Positions 32,027 through 43,833 of a DNA stretch of 64,000 nucleotides are shown piece after piece. The notes under the pieces were generated by a model. The model saw nothing but the letters and a program-made list of their open reading frames with translations. It searched no databases and had not been told where the DNA came from. Every line of letters begins with the position of its first letter. The first letter of the stretch is position 1. Origin of the DNA: Zasmidium citrigriseum (taxonomy: Eukaryota > Ascomycota > Dothideomycetes > Mycosphaerellales > Mycosphaerellaceae); assembly GCA_002786025.1 (NCBI GenBank), contig NHNW01000004.1:1054001-1118000 (forward strand). The letters are read 5' to 3'. The position numbers and the translations under genes were made by a program.

Positions 32027-35000
32027 ATGCCCGTTCGAATTCGAAACTACAAGCTTTTCGACTCTATCGAGTTAGAGCTACGTAAAGCGGCTAAATTAAA
32101 GGTGCACTCTATACTATTAGGATATCTTAGTAAAGATAGGATTTCCGATTACTTCGATACGTACAGTATTCCCTAGATTAGAGGTAAGCATAGTTAGCGA
32201 GTACATTATAAGAGAGCTACTAACATACGTAGGACCGGAGACTAGAGGCGTCGATAGCGTCTTTATCTAGGCGCCTCTAGGCGTAAACGTACCTTCGTTA
32301 TAAGCCGACCCTACTACTATATAGGATTAGGTCGAGTAGTAACAAAACGATCCTACCTCTCTAATTAGGTTCCTTACTTTCGACTTTAAGTACTTGTCTC
32401 TACTACCTAGTAGCCTAAAGTAGCTAGATTACGCCTACATTAATCCGCCGAAAGGCTATAGAACGGACGAGGTAGCTTTATACGTTCTAGTTTTCGAATC
32501 TATCTCGGACTATGTAGCTTTAGTACCGAAAGGTATATATAATCTTAGTACTAACTTCGCGTACGGTATTTATCCTCTACTAAACAAGTGTCCTATATAG
32601 TGCTATCCTTTTATAGTTTATCTTAATTACCTCGAGGAGGCTATTAGCCGCTTACTTCGTACTAAGGATAGCTCTTAGTATATTAATCCTACTATAGGAG
32701 TATAGTTACAACACTTTCGTCTAGCTCTTCGATCGAAAGCTTATATTACGTCTAAGGGTAGGCCTCGGCCGGAGAACTCTATACGGCAAATAAGATTAAT
32801 ATAGAGGCGCTTAAAGAATAACTTCGGCTATAAGATTTATCTTAATCCTCTCTAGCCGCTATTCTACGATTTTCTACTCGCCCGCGATAATAGATCTAAG
32901 GCTTTAAGGGTCGAATTTAAGACTAGCAAGACGAGGATTATCGACTTTAAGACTAGGAAGCGCTTACCGTTCGCCGCTAGCCGCTAATAGTACGTCCTTA
33001 TCTATAGAATCTCCCCCGATAGCGGGTATTATTACTTCCTCCGCTACAAGATTAATCTAGCCTAGGCGGAGTTTATCTATATTAACGAGGATATCCTTTA
33101 AGATTATTACTTTGCTACTAACGATAACGGTGTTAGACGGATACTAGTATATATCTTCGATCCTAAGGAAAGCATAAAAGCTAAGAATAAAGCCGAGGAA
33201 GTTAGCCGCAATCTACCTCTTAAAGGCCTAGATCTTAATATTATTATAAGTTCGAACTCTAAGCGAGCCTACGAAGCTACATATGTTACGGAGGAGCAAT
33301 TACGAGAGGAAATCTCTCGGATCTATTACGAGAAAACACTTCCTTAGTTATATTACTAGATAAATCGTATCTTTTACTAAGGGGACATTCCGCTAGTTTG
33401 CTATCTACTCGATGTTAGGTATCCTCTTAGGAATTATGTAGTCGTTTCTTACTAGTAGACACTACTAGAACGCTAGTCCTTCTCTAGAGTGTTAGGGGAG
33501 TTGCTAGCGGCGGTGTATTATTATAATCTACAAGGCGAAGAAAGCGTAGTTCTTCGCTTTATTAACACTACTGCCTAGGTCCGCGGCGCTTATACATTTC
33601 TAGTATACATAAGAGGTAGTTACTAGACGTTACCGGCTACCGAGTAGAGATTTATAATTGTCGGTAGCACTTTAAAAAGCCGTCTTATAGACGCCTCGGA
33701 GCTCGCTAATTAATATCTCTTTCTTATCTCTAGCGCTACCTAGATGCATTCCTATAGCCTTCGACTATCCGGGCTAATCGCCGAGGATAATATCGGAAGT
33801 CGCTACTAGAGGAAACTCGTTAATCGTAGATAAGACGCTTTACTAAAGCTAGTGTTTAGTACGAAAGCTACAGCTATAAAGCCTATCGTTAAGGGATCCG
33901 ACTTTATACTAGATAGCGATGTTAACCTATTATTGTATCTCCTAGATATTAACTAGATTTGCTAACAATTAGTAGAGATTCTAACGGGTAACGTAGCGGA
34001 CGTAATATCTATCTAGAATCCTTAGAGCCGGTAGGCTAGTTACGATATACGTAAAGGCGATTACTAGATTAAAGTCGGGGTAGTATATTAAGCGGCCTAG
34101 GACTATAGTCGTAAGTATTTCTTAACGAACTTATAGATATTCTACTAACGTAGTACAAGTAACTCGATAAGCTAGATTAGCTAGCAAGACGGATTATAGC
34201 TCGAGCGAAGATAAGCTCTAATATATACGTCTTTATACAAAGTGTTCCTTTCGGTATGTCTTAAGAGCCTATAGATTTCTTTAAACAGCTACAAAATTAA
34301 CTATATATACGGGGACATGTCTTAGAATTTACGATATATTTCCCTCCTATTAAAAGGTGTCGATCAAGATAAGTACGTATTACTTTCTATTAAGATTCTT
34401 CTTATTTATCGTAATGTCGTTAGAACGAGGATTAACGGCTTACCTAGCCTATTTAAGATCGTTAATTTCTAAGCAAAGCTAAGAATATATCCCGAATTAA
34501 ACGAACACTACCTCTAGAGTACGATACTAGGTCGTCGGTTTTATAGTTACGACGTAGAGAGGTATTATATCTTAGCTACTAGAGTCCCTAAGAAGTTTAG
34601 TATAAGATTTAAGCCTATAAATTAATACTATAAGGGCGGAGCTTAACCGTAAGTATTCGAGAAGATTATCGATATAATCTTTCGCTAATGTAAACGTAGA
34701 TAATTTCGACCCTAGGACGGGCGGTAAATCTATACGTATATAGATCGGCCTATAAGTAGCTACTAGCACACCCCTATTATACTAGCTCGCAAGGTAGCGT
34801 CTACTAGAATCGATAGTCGTATCCCTCGTTAACGATAAAGTTACTAGTCTCCGCTAGATCGATTTCTCTAACTACGATCTAGTACTTTAGTATAGGGTTA
34901 ATATTCTTTAGGACGCTCTAGGTAAGTCGCTATTATCTTACCGCGAACAAGAGTTGCTACTAATTACAACTAGAAACTTTCAAACTCGACCTAGTCGGAG

Positions 35001-35320
35001 CCGGCGCTACTTAGGGGCCTACGATATATACTAAGGACGAAAGTACGCGTAAGGAGATAGAAAAACTCTAGAAGTAGTCCTCGTTACTTTCCCTTAATAG
35101 AGGGAAGAGGAAACGAGTATCTAACGAAGACGACGACGTTCGCCTATCGAAGAAGTCTATAGTATCGAGCTCCTTCGGTGTTCGGAAGGACCCTAGTATA
35201 TAATCGTATTTAATATCGATATATTGTACCTAGCTACGGACTTAGTTTGCAATGTAGCGTTAAGACAAAGCCGGTGCCTTAGAATAGAACGCTATATAGC
35301 TTATAGTAAACGATAGCTCC
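32027..35320 (+). pseudogene. Unit gene A6/7: long RIP-destroyed unknown gene(s)
   Basis: An ATG at 32027 begins MPVRIRNYKLFDSIELELRK, closely matching unit B at 43834. The frame shifts and stops repeatedly afterwards, but residues similar to unit B can be followed to about 34,620, for example LDYAYINPPKGYRTD, FIVYLNYLEEAI and VRGAYTFLVYIRGSYW. A shorter block near 34,980-35,230 (KRKRVSNEDDD) lines up with B7. It may be one very long gene or two or three. No recognised domain. Confidence 0.5.
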
Positions 35321-35379
35321 CTATGTTTTCTCTTTAATCTAAATCTTATTCTCCTATCGTTCTCGTTTAACGTAACTTA

Positions 35380-37560
35380 GTATAGTAGCCCCGAACTACG
35401 ACCTTTCGTTATAGGCAATCGATAACCTTATTAAACGTACTCGCGGCGCTCCTTACGAGGGCGACATTTGCTCTATCCTAAAGCACTCCCTATTTGCTAT
35501 ACGATTATTTAAATTTGGCCTTATCGATATCTAGATTAATTGCGATGCTTAGTACGACACTATAACGTCTTTCGCCGATCGATTCTAGGACGTAGAGTAG
35601 AGATAGTACGACCTAGAGGTTGTAAGTCGGTTAGGAGGCATTAAGCTAAAGAGTTCGATTCTAGACAATCCTCCTATCTACTACGTTACGGTCGGCTAAC
35701 GGAGTCGAGTCGTAGGATACATATCTATATACGTAACGAACCCTAGCTTTATAGAGGTTATACTAAACTTCTATTAAGATCGCGGCTCCGTTACTTAAGA
35801 TAACACCTCGTAGCTACCTACGGAAGAGAAGCGAACGGTATATCTAATTCTTGCTAGAGCGTCTCGCATGCTACGGATCGCCTATAGCCTAAATTAGTCC
35901 CTATCGCCCTACCGCATACTAATTAGGTTACTACTAAAAGCACTCGAGAGTATACGATCGTATATTCGAGGCGAAGGTGTATATACGAATCCTTAGACAT
36001 TAATATTATTCCCGAACTAGCGACTATTAACGACTCTTCGAAATAAGTAGGCTAAACCTTCCTATAGCGCCTAACGTTCCGCCTATAAAGCCGTAATTAC
36101 GATCTACTAGACTATACGATTCTAACCCGATACGTAGATACGCGTCGATTTTGTTAGTCTATAACCGCGGCTAGCTAACTTTAAGTTAATCCTCCTCGTA
36201 ACGGGACGTTAGGTATTTGTCTAGTATAAGTAAGATCTTCGCCTTAAGGCTAAGACTAATCCTCTATCTAACCTCCGTATTATACGATAGGGAAGGAACG
36301 ATACGTAGGCCTAGTACTTCTCCGCCTATAAAAGGTAGGCTAGTATACTGTCCGCTACTCTTAATCGAACGTAACTAACTAACCCGCCTTAGGTTCGACT
36401 TCCTTTTCTACTAGCTTAAGATCTCTTAGCTACCGAATCCTCGACTACGCGTTAAATTCTTCTTCCTCCTAGAGAGGATTTTACCGGATTATTTCTATAC
36501 GACCCTTAAGAAGGAAGGCGACTTTAGAATCGATAAGTTTAAGGAGTACCGCTTCTATATAGACGAAGATAGCGATTAGGTAGTATATATAAGAAGGATA
36601 GTCGAGAAGTTTCTAGAGCCTCGAAGACTAGAGGGAAGGCTAGTAAGGATAGCTAGTATTATAGAGCCTACTCTAGATAAGAGCCCTCCGACTACTTAGC
36701 CTTAGAAATCGAAAGCTGTCGGCTATCGTAAGTATAAGGTCGCTATAGACCGTAGACATAGATCGTTCTTCTTTAAGATTATAAAGGAATATACTCGTAG
36801 GTACGAGACTCCGTTTAATAATAGAAGCCTATATTTGCTAATCTACCTAGACGTAGTAGTATACTAATCGTGCTTTCCCGAGACTACCCTTTCGGCGACT
36901 TTAGCTTTGCTCGATATTAATAGTCTTCTACTAAATCCGAGGCTTTCCTACTATACGGTTAGCTACCCTAGTATTAGTATACTTTACTACCTTATCTTAA
37001 AGTTGTCCCGATCTACTATTATATAAGGTATATCGAGACATCTTTCTATAGACTAAGTGTAACCGCGGTAGAGTTTCGTCGGCTTAACTACTATATAGAA
37101 GGACGGATTATCTTATAGGACCTAGGCGGCCTAGATTGTAGTATACCCGTAGTAATCCCCTCGACGGATATCTAGGCTATAAGAGCACAAAAGGAGATCT
37201 TTAAAGCTAACCTCGGTCTTAACGCTTACGATTAGAAGGCTAACACGCCGACTCTTTCTTTACTACTAGCGACTAGCTTGTAGGCCGCCGAGTACTCTTT
37301 TAGATGTAATAGTAGCCCGCTAGGATTTAGCTTTACCTCTATATAGAGTAATCTATAGAAGTTGTTATAGAAATTTGCGGGTATAGGATACTTTAAGTAT
37401 CTAAGAGGTTGTAGCCGCTACCTAGAGTAGTTTCGGCACACTCTTCTAGCTACGAATTATAGACTTTTTAAGGAGTAGCTTATCCGAGAGGCATTAGAGG
37501 AGTTAGTAAGCGAGGACTAGTAGTTAGTAATAGGTCGGCGAGATTTATAGCGAAGTTAAG
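35380..37560 (+). pseudogene. Unit gene A8: RIP-destroyed unknown gene
   Basis: Similarity to B8 runs the whole length, from RGAPYEGDICSILKHS near 35,440 to the last block near 37,540. Stops fall at former Trp/Gln codons. One position that is TAG in B8 (after RYQ) reads as a clean TAG/Trp-type codon here, and one that is TAG in B8 (after GHR) is a Ser codon here, so the two copies have different lesions. The product is unknown. Confidence 0.55.
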
Positions 37561-37704
37561 TAGTACATCTGCAGCAACTATCTATATAATAAATAATATA
37601 AAACTAAAGGATAAGGTAGACAATATAAAAGGCTTCTCTAAGGATTAAGCGTACGTATAGAGCCGGTATTGTTATAGAGGTATATAGACTTTTAATTTAC
37701 TCGC

Positions 37705-37760
37705 TTCTCTAACGAATTAGATCCGGTCTAACGGGGTCTTATACCTAATAATAACCGGCC
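37705..37760 (+). repeat. Direct repeat R2 (junction of units A and B), RIP-mutated
   Basis: Aligns to R1 and R3 from AACGAA through GGGTCTTATACC...AATA...CGGCC, with about five bases missing and several C-to-T or G-to-A changes. It sits exactly where unit A ends and unit B's first gene begins. Confidence 0.75.
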
Positions 37761-37899
37761 TATTTATTAATAGCTATAACACTATACTATTATAAGACAA
37801 AAAGTAGCATTCGTAGTAGTAAGACATATATTAATCTTCGGCCGCCGAGTCCGAATCTAAGCTATAACTACCTTACGAGTTACGACTTCTTAATCTTAA

Positions 37900-38975
37900 A
37901 CATGTCTAACGTCTCTTTATTATCTTTATTATTAGCTCTATTACCGTAGTTATCTACCTAATAGCTGTTATCGACCTTACGCCTCTTAGCTTTCTTCTCC
38001 TCGCCGACCCGTATTAGTAGCTCGCTTTTAGCACTAACCTTACTATTCTTCGAGATACCGAGTACGACACCGCCGACGTTGTTTAGGTCTAGAGGACGAG
38101 GCAAGATCGTTAACCGTAACTCCTAAGTAGTAAAAGAAGACGGAATCGGACTATATATATATTTAGCTATAATGTCCGTATAGATATCCTATAATGCTCC
38201 CGTAGCTAAGAGCTACGTACAACCTTAGCTTAAAACTATTACTAGTATATCGATGCGCTTCTCCGGCTCTATACTACCTCTAGCTCTCTTCTTACGGCTA
38301 AAAATGTTCTCGGCCTAGGTCGTAGTAGTAACTATAAAGGCGTTTAAGGAAGCGATAAGTAGAAGGGATATATTCGTCGTAGTATACACGCGGTCGTTAG
38401 TAGTAGATATAAGCTAAACGGTATAGAGCGGAGTTAGATTAGCTAGAGGGTTATTAATTCCGTTACAAAGTAAGTATCGTCCTCGTTATATTATGTTAAG
38501 GAAATCCTCCTACGCTACTAAATCCTACTTAAAGTCTATAATAACTAGAGAGGGATACTACGAGCTAAAGAATACGTAAGCTAGAGGATATCCTAAAATA
38601 CAACAATACTTACCTTAGCTACTTAGGCATACGGCCTCGCGGAATAAGCTCTTCTCCTACTAAAGTCTTCTAGGTGTCTCGCGAGGGAAGAAAGTAGAAG
38701 TAGCCTCGTCCCGATTGTACTACAATCTCGTTAAGAGCTAAGGCTATAGTCTTATTCTTAGGCAGTTTACGTTTAACGCCTCGACTATTTCGATCGATTA
38801 CAACCTGCTCTAGCTGCTCCTTAACGTCGTCCTTCTAGAAAAGCTTAGTATATATTGGAAGCGCTCTTAGTATCGGCGTACTACGATCCTCCTAGTAGTC
38901 CTATCCGGCTTATTTCTTAGGCGGCCGACTAGATCGTGCGGCCTCGGACTTTAATCCTCGACCTTTAGGCGCTAT
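37900..38975 (-). pseudogene. Unit gene B1: RIP-destroyed copy of A1
   Basis: The start codon itself is changed, ATG to ATA (38973-38975), followed by APKGRG. The block matching A1's RLFWKDD...RNSRGVKR is clear near 38,790-38,850. Stops throughout. Confidence 0.6.
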
Positions 38976-39169
38976 TGTAATAATTAAATCGACGGTGGAT
39001 CTTTGCTACATCTAAAGCACTTAGAGGGCGATGCTTAAGAACGGAAATCTCGTAAGTAAACAAGGAGAGGGGTAACGCTACGGCTCCCTATATTGCCTTG
39101 CATAAGACTTAGAGTATAGACAATCTCTACTTGAACGTATTCTGCGAGAGCGTTAAGTCCCTATTCCCT

Positions 39170-39675
39170 AGCAAGCTAGAATAGCTCTTAATATAGAGCT
39201 CTAGCGCGAGTTGGAGGTTCTTACGAGTAGACTAAAATGCTAAGGTTGGGGCACCTGTATTTAGTACGTCTACGAGACCCTATAGACAATACTTTAAACG
39301 CTAGAGAACGACATTAAGAATACGAATCTAGTGTAGCGATTTGCCGAGTTCTTGCAAGTCGAAGACAGCTTCTAGCTCGCTAGGCTTATTATTCTAGAGT
39401 TGCGAGGGCTATTGAATGCAGCGCTTAGAGATGTATACCGACAGTAGGTTATGGATAGCACCTATCACATTCGCGCTAAGCACGCCGAGCAAGAGGCACT
39501 AACTCAAACGGCCTTCGATAACCCACTATACGCTATAGAGAAGGAAATCTTTGTGGAAGCAGACATTAATCGAGCGCGAATCCTACTTCACGAAGATAGT
39601 GTTAGTACAGACGAGCTTCGCGAATGGCTCGAGAAGCGACCACGTGCAAAGAAAGAAGCTCCATCCAGAAGTTAG
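39170..39675 (+). pseudogene. Unit gene B2: copy of A2, 5' half RIP-mutated, 3' half clean
   Basis: The first half lies in RIP tract 1 and has stops. From about 39,440 the sequence is normal and encodes IRAKHAEQEAL, FVEADINRARILLHEDSVS and LREWLEKRPRAKKE before TAG at 39673-39675. The change from mutated to normal DNA happens within about 50 bp in mid-gene. B2 has a Tyr codon where A2 has its premature TAG. Confidence 0.6.
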
Positions 39676-39830
39676 TGAGGCGACTAGACTATGCGCGTTA
39701 CTAGAAAGGGGCAAAATTATAAGCATGAAGATTCATATCGGCTTTGAGGCAGGTACTGATACGTTCGAAGATTATACATCAAATCTTCCAGAAGCTGCGT
39801 TGTCTACATCGGCGGAAGATCAAGATTGTC

Positions 39831-40616
39831 TTAAGCAGCACTACACTCAACTGTCTTCAGACAGTAAGCATCCAAGCAAGACTCTCTCCTCTTCTGGATC
39901 CGGGTGTTGCTGACCGCTGACAGATGCTCCTCGAGGAATAGTAATCTGATTCTCACCGGTGGCTGGTGCTTAATCAAGGATCTTGTATACTCCTCCAGCA
40001 ATTGATGGAATGGTTGCATCTCTGCAATCATGATTTCGAAGACGTACTCGCCAGCAGATCCGAATACAAGCTTAGTACCATCGTTGACTGCCACCTTGTC
40101 GCCACCGACATGTTGCACTCCAAGTTCTGCAGAAGCATTGTGAAGCCAGAAGTTTGTGTTTGACTTGTTGCGAATGAAAAGCTGACGCGTTTGTAGATCG
40201 AGGGTGATAGTGAGTTCGACGTTGCCAGCGTTCTTGGGACACGTGAGGGTGTTCGTTCGAAGCGTGCCGATTGTGATGCACCGACAACCTTGTAAGGTTG
40301 CAAAATCCAGCTTGGCGATATGGCGAAGGTGTCCAGGGGAGAATCGAGGAAAGCGAGCATGCAGCGAGTTTGGTTCTGCTAACTTCATACGGTTGACTCG
40401 CAGTTTGAGCATCGCCACGGCTTGTTTGGATCGCGGGACCAGAATGGCGAAAGCGTCAGATCGTCGTGGCTTCGTGTTGCCTTTGGAAAAAGTCATGGTG
40501 AAGGACAGTTCTTGCTCAATACCTACCTCATATGCTGACCTTCCAAGATATATGGGCAACGATATCACCATTTGATGGAGTTCGATGTGTAAGACTGGAA
40601 AGTGAGACAGCAACAT
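39831..40616 (-). CDS. Unit gene B3: paralogue of A3 with FHA-like core
   Basis: 261 residues. The core (IGTLRTNTL, RQLFIRNKSNTNFWL, VAVNDGTKLVFGSAGEYVFE) keeps the same FHA-like pattern as A3, and KPRRSDAFAILVPRSKQAV is shared near the N terminus. The first ~40 residues may be leader read in frame, since A3 starts later. The C-terminal part differs from A3 after about residue 205, where a GTGAGA...TCAG interval could be an unspliced intron. The function is unknown. Confidence 0.5.
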   Translation of the reverse strand: MLLSHFPVLHIELHQMVISLPIYLGRSAYEVGIEQELSFTMTFSKGNTKPRRSDAFAILVPRSKQAVAMLKLRVNRMKLAEPNSLHARFPRFSPGHLRHIAKLDFATLQGCRCITIGTLRTNTLTCPKNAGNVELTITLDLQTRQLFIRNKSNTNFWLHNASAELGVQHVGGDKVAVNDGTKLVFGSAGEYVFEIMIAEMQPFHQLLEEYTRSLIKHQPPVRIRLLFLEEHLSAVSNTRIQKRRESCLDAYCLKTVECSAA

Positions 40617-42048
40617 TCTCTTGCACCACGAGACCTGTCTCGAGTCGCTGTCTTGTTACCTAGTCTCGAGGCAGTTCTTTGAAGGTCTCACATTCATTTC
40701 CACGGCCTGTTACCCAGTGAGACTGCTACACTTCATCAAGCCCGCGGCGCGATTCCTTGGCCTTCCATGCGCCTGGCTGCCTTGGACACCTCACGGTATA
40801 TACGCCGGAACCCTTCATCATTCAGGGGCTTGTTGCCACTTTGCATGACTAACGGGGACGCCCGCCGGCCATTACAAGCAACCACAGCCTCGCAAGCCTC
40901 ATCATTCAGGAGACCCTTCAAGTGTGCTGCTGGATTGATCAACCAGTCAGACATGCGAGAAGCTTTTGCGCTCTGCAACCTCCAGCAAATCAGCCATCGA
41001 AACGCCAAACACTTCTTCCAGTCACTTCACGAAAAGCTACCCGGGTAGTCTTTCGTCACACCACCACAACGACTATACGCCTGACTACCATCAAAGCACA
41101 CAAGACATGACACGCCTCTCCAAACAATACCTACTACACATCATCTGCGAAGAGTTATCGCCCGCAAAGCAACAATTTCGGCAAATGACAGCAACATTGC
41201 CAACCTCTTCCAGCAAGAGACATCAGCAAAACCTGGTCTTAAAGTTTGCAAATTTCTGGAGTAGCACTTTAGTGCTCGGCCGTCACAAGATCAAATCAAG
41301 AATGCCCGCATGCTAGAGTCTGGGCATGCTCGACAACCGAGCAGCATCTTCACATGATTAACACTGGTACTACGACAAACGCTGTGACGACCAGCCTCCA
41401 ACACACAATACTGCTGTAGCTACAACGTTTGATCGCTCTCAAATTTCGATCGATTGGTCAACGAGGAGGACAGAATGGATCATGGGAGGGTTGGAAAAAT
41501 GATGTGATGGACTATTGAGCTGGCAGGGAATTTGACGGGAAGGAGTTGGCGGCGGTGGGAGAAGGGTTTTTGGTATTGATAGATACGGGTTTTGGAGGAG
41601 ACCAGTGGGCAACGCAGCTTCGCGGACTGCTTGCCAGATGGTGCTGGAACTGCGGTGTAGGGTCGCAACCTTGCTGCAGTTTCAGCACTATCTCACTGGT
41701 CTCTTCCGAAATCTTCACTACTCTGAAGTGATTGCATCGGGATTTAGTTAGGGCAATGCATCCCATTCTCTTTGACTACACGATCCCAAATTCCCAATGT
41801 CTCAGAACATGTCTCGTGTGAGTCTTGCCATGGATCAAAGACGAGTCCATTGCTTGAGGTCGATGTCGGGCGTCGAGGTGTCCGCAGGCTCTAGTCAATG
41901 GCCGTGCACCGCGATATGCAGCCTCCCGGTGGCTATCGTTTGCAGCTCAACGACGAATCTGCAAACGATGTCAGTCCGCCCTCAAGTGACTGCAACCATC
42001 ACAACATCAAAGGTTCCTCCGCACCCGCACATCATTATCGAAATCGAG
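40617..42048. other. Unit B spacer
   Basis: About 1.4 kb, shorter than its unit A counterpart. Contains one copy of the 25 bp palindrome-centred motif and, near 41,546-41,720, weak similarity to the 29,800-30,000 stretch of unit A. No convincing gene. Confidence 0.4.
41029..41053 (+). repeat. 25 bp palindrome-centred motif, copy 3
   Basis: Reads ACGAAAAGCTACCCGGGTAG then TCTTT. Here the palindrome extends to 12 bases (CTACCCGGGTAG). Confidence 0.7.
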
Positions 42049-43490
42049 ATGGCGAGCAACGAAGCGAACACGACTGCTGCTAAGAAGCTGCGGGGCTTGA
42101 AGATTGCCAAACGAAAAGGCAAGGCAAACCAGAGACAGACGCCAGCGAGTGACGATGACTACGTCGATGAGCATTCTGAGGGTGATAACGAAGCAAACGA
42201 TGACGAGTTGATCGATGACCCCGAACACGATGATCTTCACGAAATCGAACTGGACGTCGAGGAGCAGAGCGAGAAGAAGCAGAAGAAGGTAGTCAGCAAG
42301 AGCAAGAAGACAGGCCAAGTCGCAAAGACCAATGCAAAGAAGGCCAAGGGCCCACGAAGCGAGAAGGACCGGGACAAGCCACAGAGGGACGGGCTTACAA
42401 CCGATCAAGCGAAGATGCTGTGGAAGAAGGGCGAGGCTAATTGGAAAGTTCACTTTCCGCGTCTGGGCGCCAGTGTAACATTCGAAGACACGGACTAGTT
42501 GTTGAAGACTTGGGTGAACACCTGGTTGAATTGGGCTAGTGAGAAGAATAGGGAGAAGGTGCCTTTGGGTCCGCTCCTGGCCTTGTCCATCATAGATATC
42601 GGTAGGCATACAGACCTAGCGAGAGGTTCGTGCCAGTCTCTAGGCATGTTATTGCCCGTCTGACCAAAGCACAGGAAGCTTGCGCCATTCATGGCCGTTG
42701 CAAACCCTCTACGCAGGAGCTACACCACGTCTAGCCAACATTCTTTACGATCTTCCACTCTACTTTGCAGACACCGAGTAGACTTAGTAGAAGCTCGAAG
42801 AGTATAACGGATACACACCTCTATAGAAGCTACGCGTGAGTAGCGTGCTTAGTAATTAGTACTAGAACTAGTAAGTCCATCTAGACTAAATCAATGGCTG
42901 CCGACTAACCTCCAAGTAGAGCAGACACCCTAGTCGTACGGATACGGATCCTAACAGCTAATAACACCCGCAAATCGGGCAACATCTTGAGATTCGAGTT
43001 CTCTCTATCTAGTACAAGCGAGAAGGACGCCCTAGAGTTTTATAAGGGAACGATTCTAATCCTTAGTATCGTAGATAAGCTGTACTAGGTCTCTACCGAG
43101 GACGTCTTCAAGTCTACGCGTAAGCTACCGACTAAGACCGATCGTACGACGGTTAACTAATATGTTAACAAGTTCGATACCTAGGCTAGGGGTCTATTAA
43201 TAATTTAATAGACATTTATCGAGAAGGATTAGGTGCTTCGCTTTAACTAGATCCTCGTACCTCGCTCGAAGGAATATAAAGCCTAGATAAAGAAGAGACG
43301 TATAAAGCGAGAGAAGGGATATACGATCGGGCACACGCTATACGAGCGCTTGTTAGAGCTTGTGCGACGTAATATAGGAGCGGGTAGAGTACGAGACTAG
43401 GCGGATTACTTCGACCGTAACGTTATAGCTTAAAGCACGGACGTCTTAGTATTTTCACGCGCTTTGTTTTAACGTCGCGTCCTCTTTAGT
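42049..43490 (+). pseudogene. Unit gene B5: unknown charged protein, copy of A5
   Basis: Starts at MASNEANTTAAKKLRGLK, then an acidic and Lys-rich tract, then QRDGLTTDQAKMLWKKGEAN. TAG at 42496-42498 replaces the Trp codon expected from A5 (SVTFEDTD then W). The frame continues coding-like (LLKTWVNTWLNWASEKNREK), then an intron ends CACAG near 42,672, and SLRHSWPLQTLYAGATPRLA follows. RIP begins near 43,000, within ten codons of the matching point in A5. Confidence 0.55.
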
Positions 43491-43833
43491 ACACTTCCTT
43501 CCGTTAGAGTAAAACCTACTCTAGTAGACTTTAACTTATAATAATTTAAGACTTACCGACGCGTATATAGGCATATTTCACGAGCGCCTATACTATACCT
43601 ACTATACCGCTATTGCCGTTAAGGCCGATCCTAGAATTAGCTATAGCTACTAGTACGGCAACTTATAGTTCGACTATAGATGCTACGCTCTATGTTATTT
43701 TTAGCGATACGGAGCAATTTACGCGCGACGGGCGCTTCGATTCTCTATATAAAGGTTAAAAGGTGTATCTCGTTTCGCGACTCTCCCGCTCTATCTTTCC
43801 TCTACTTTCTTAACTTTCCTAGCTACTCCTACA

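Larger units (their letters stand above)
25700..37760 (+). repeat. Tandem unit A (about 12.06 kb, multi-gene)
   Basis: Runs from the end of R1 to the end of R2. Its gene order is repeated in unit B: A1 (-), A2 (+), A3 (-), a variable spacer, then A5, A6/7 and A8 (+). Protein-level similarity to unit B can be followed through most genes. DNA from 25,700 to about 31,190 has normal dinucleotide use; from there to the end it is RIP-mutated. I recognise no transposase, integrase or reverse transcriptase in it. Whether it is a mobile element, a duplicated locus or a piece of a larger element cannot be settled from this window. Confidence 0.75.
31190..39440. other. RIP tract 1 (CpA/TpG nearly absent)
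   Basis: CpA and TpG, common on either side, almost vanish here while TpA and CpG are frequent, and stop codons appear at former Trp and Gln positions in all the genes. Loss of CpA with CpG kept is what RIP does; ordinary methyl-CpG decay would do the reverse. The tract covers the rest of A5, all of A6-A8, the R2 junction, B1 and the first half of B2. Confidence 0.9.

Noticed and set aside
31190..39440. Numerous short open frames in the RIP tracts (such as 31465-31686 and 34572-34769)
   Set aside because: They arise from TAG/TAA-rich mutated DNA and run against the strand on which homologous coding blocks can be followed between units A and B.
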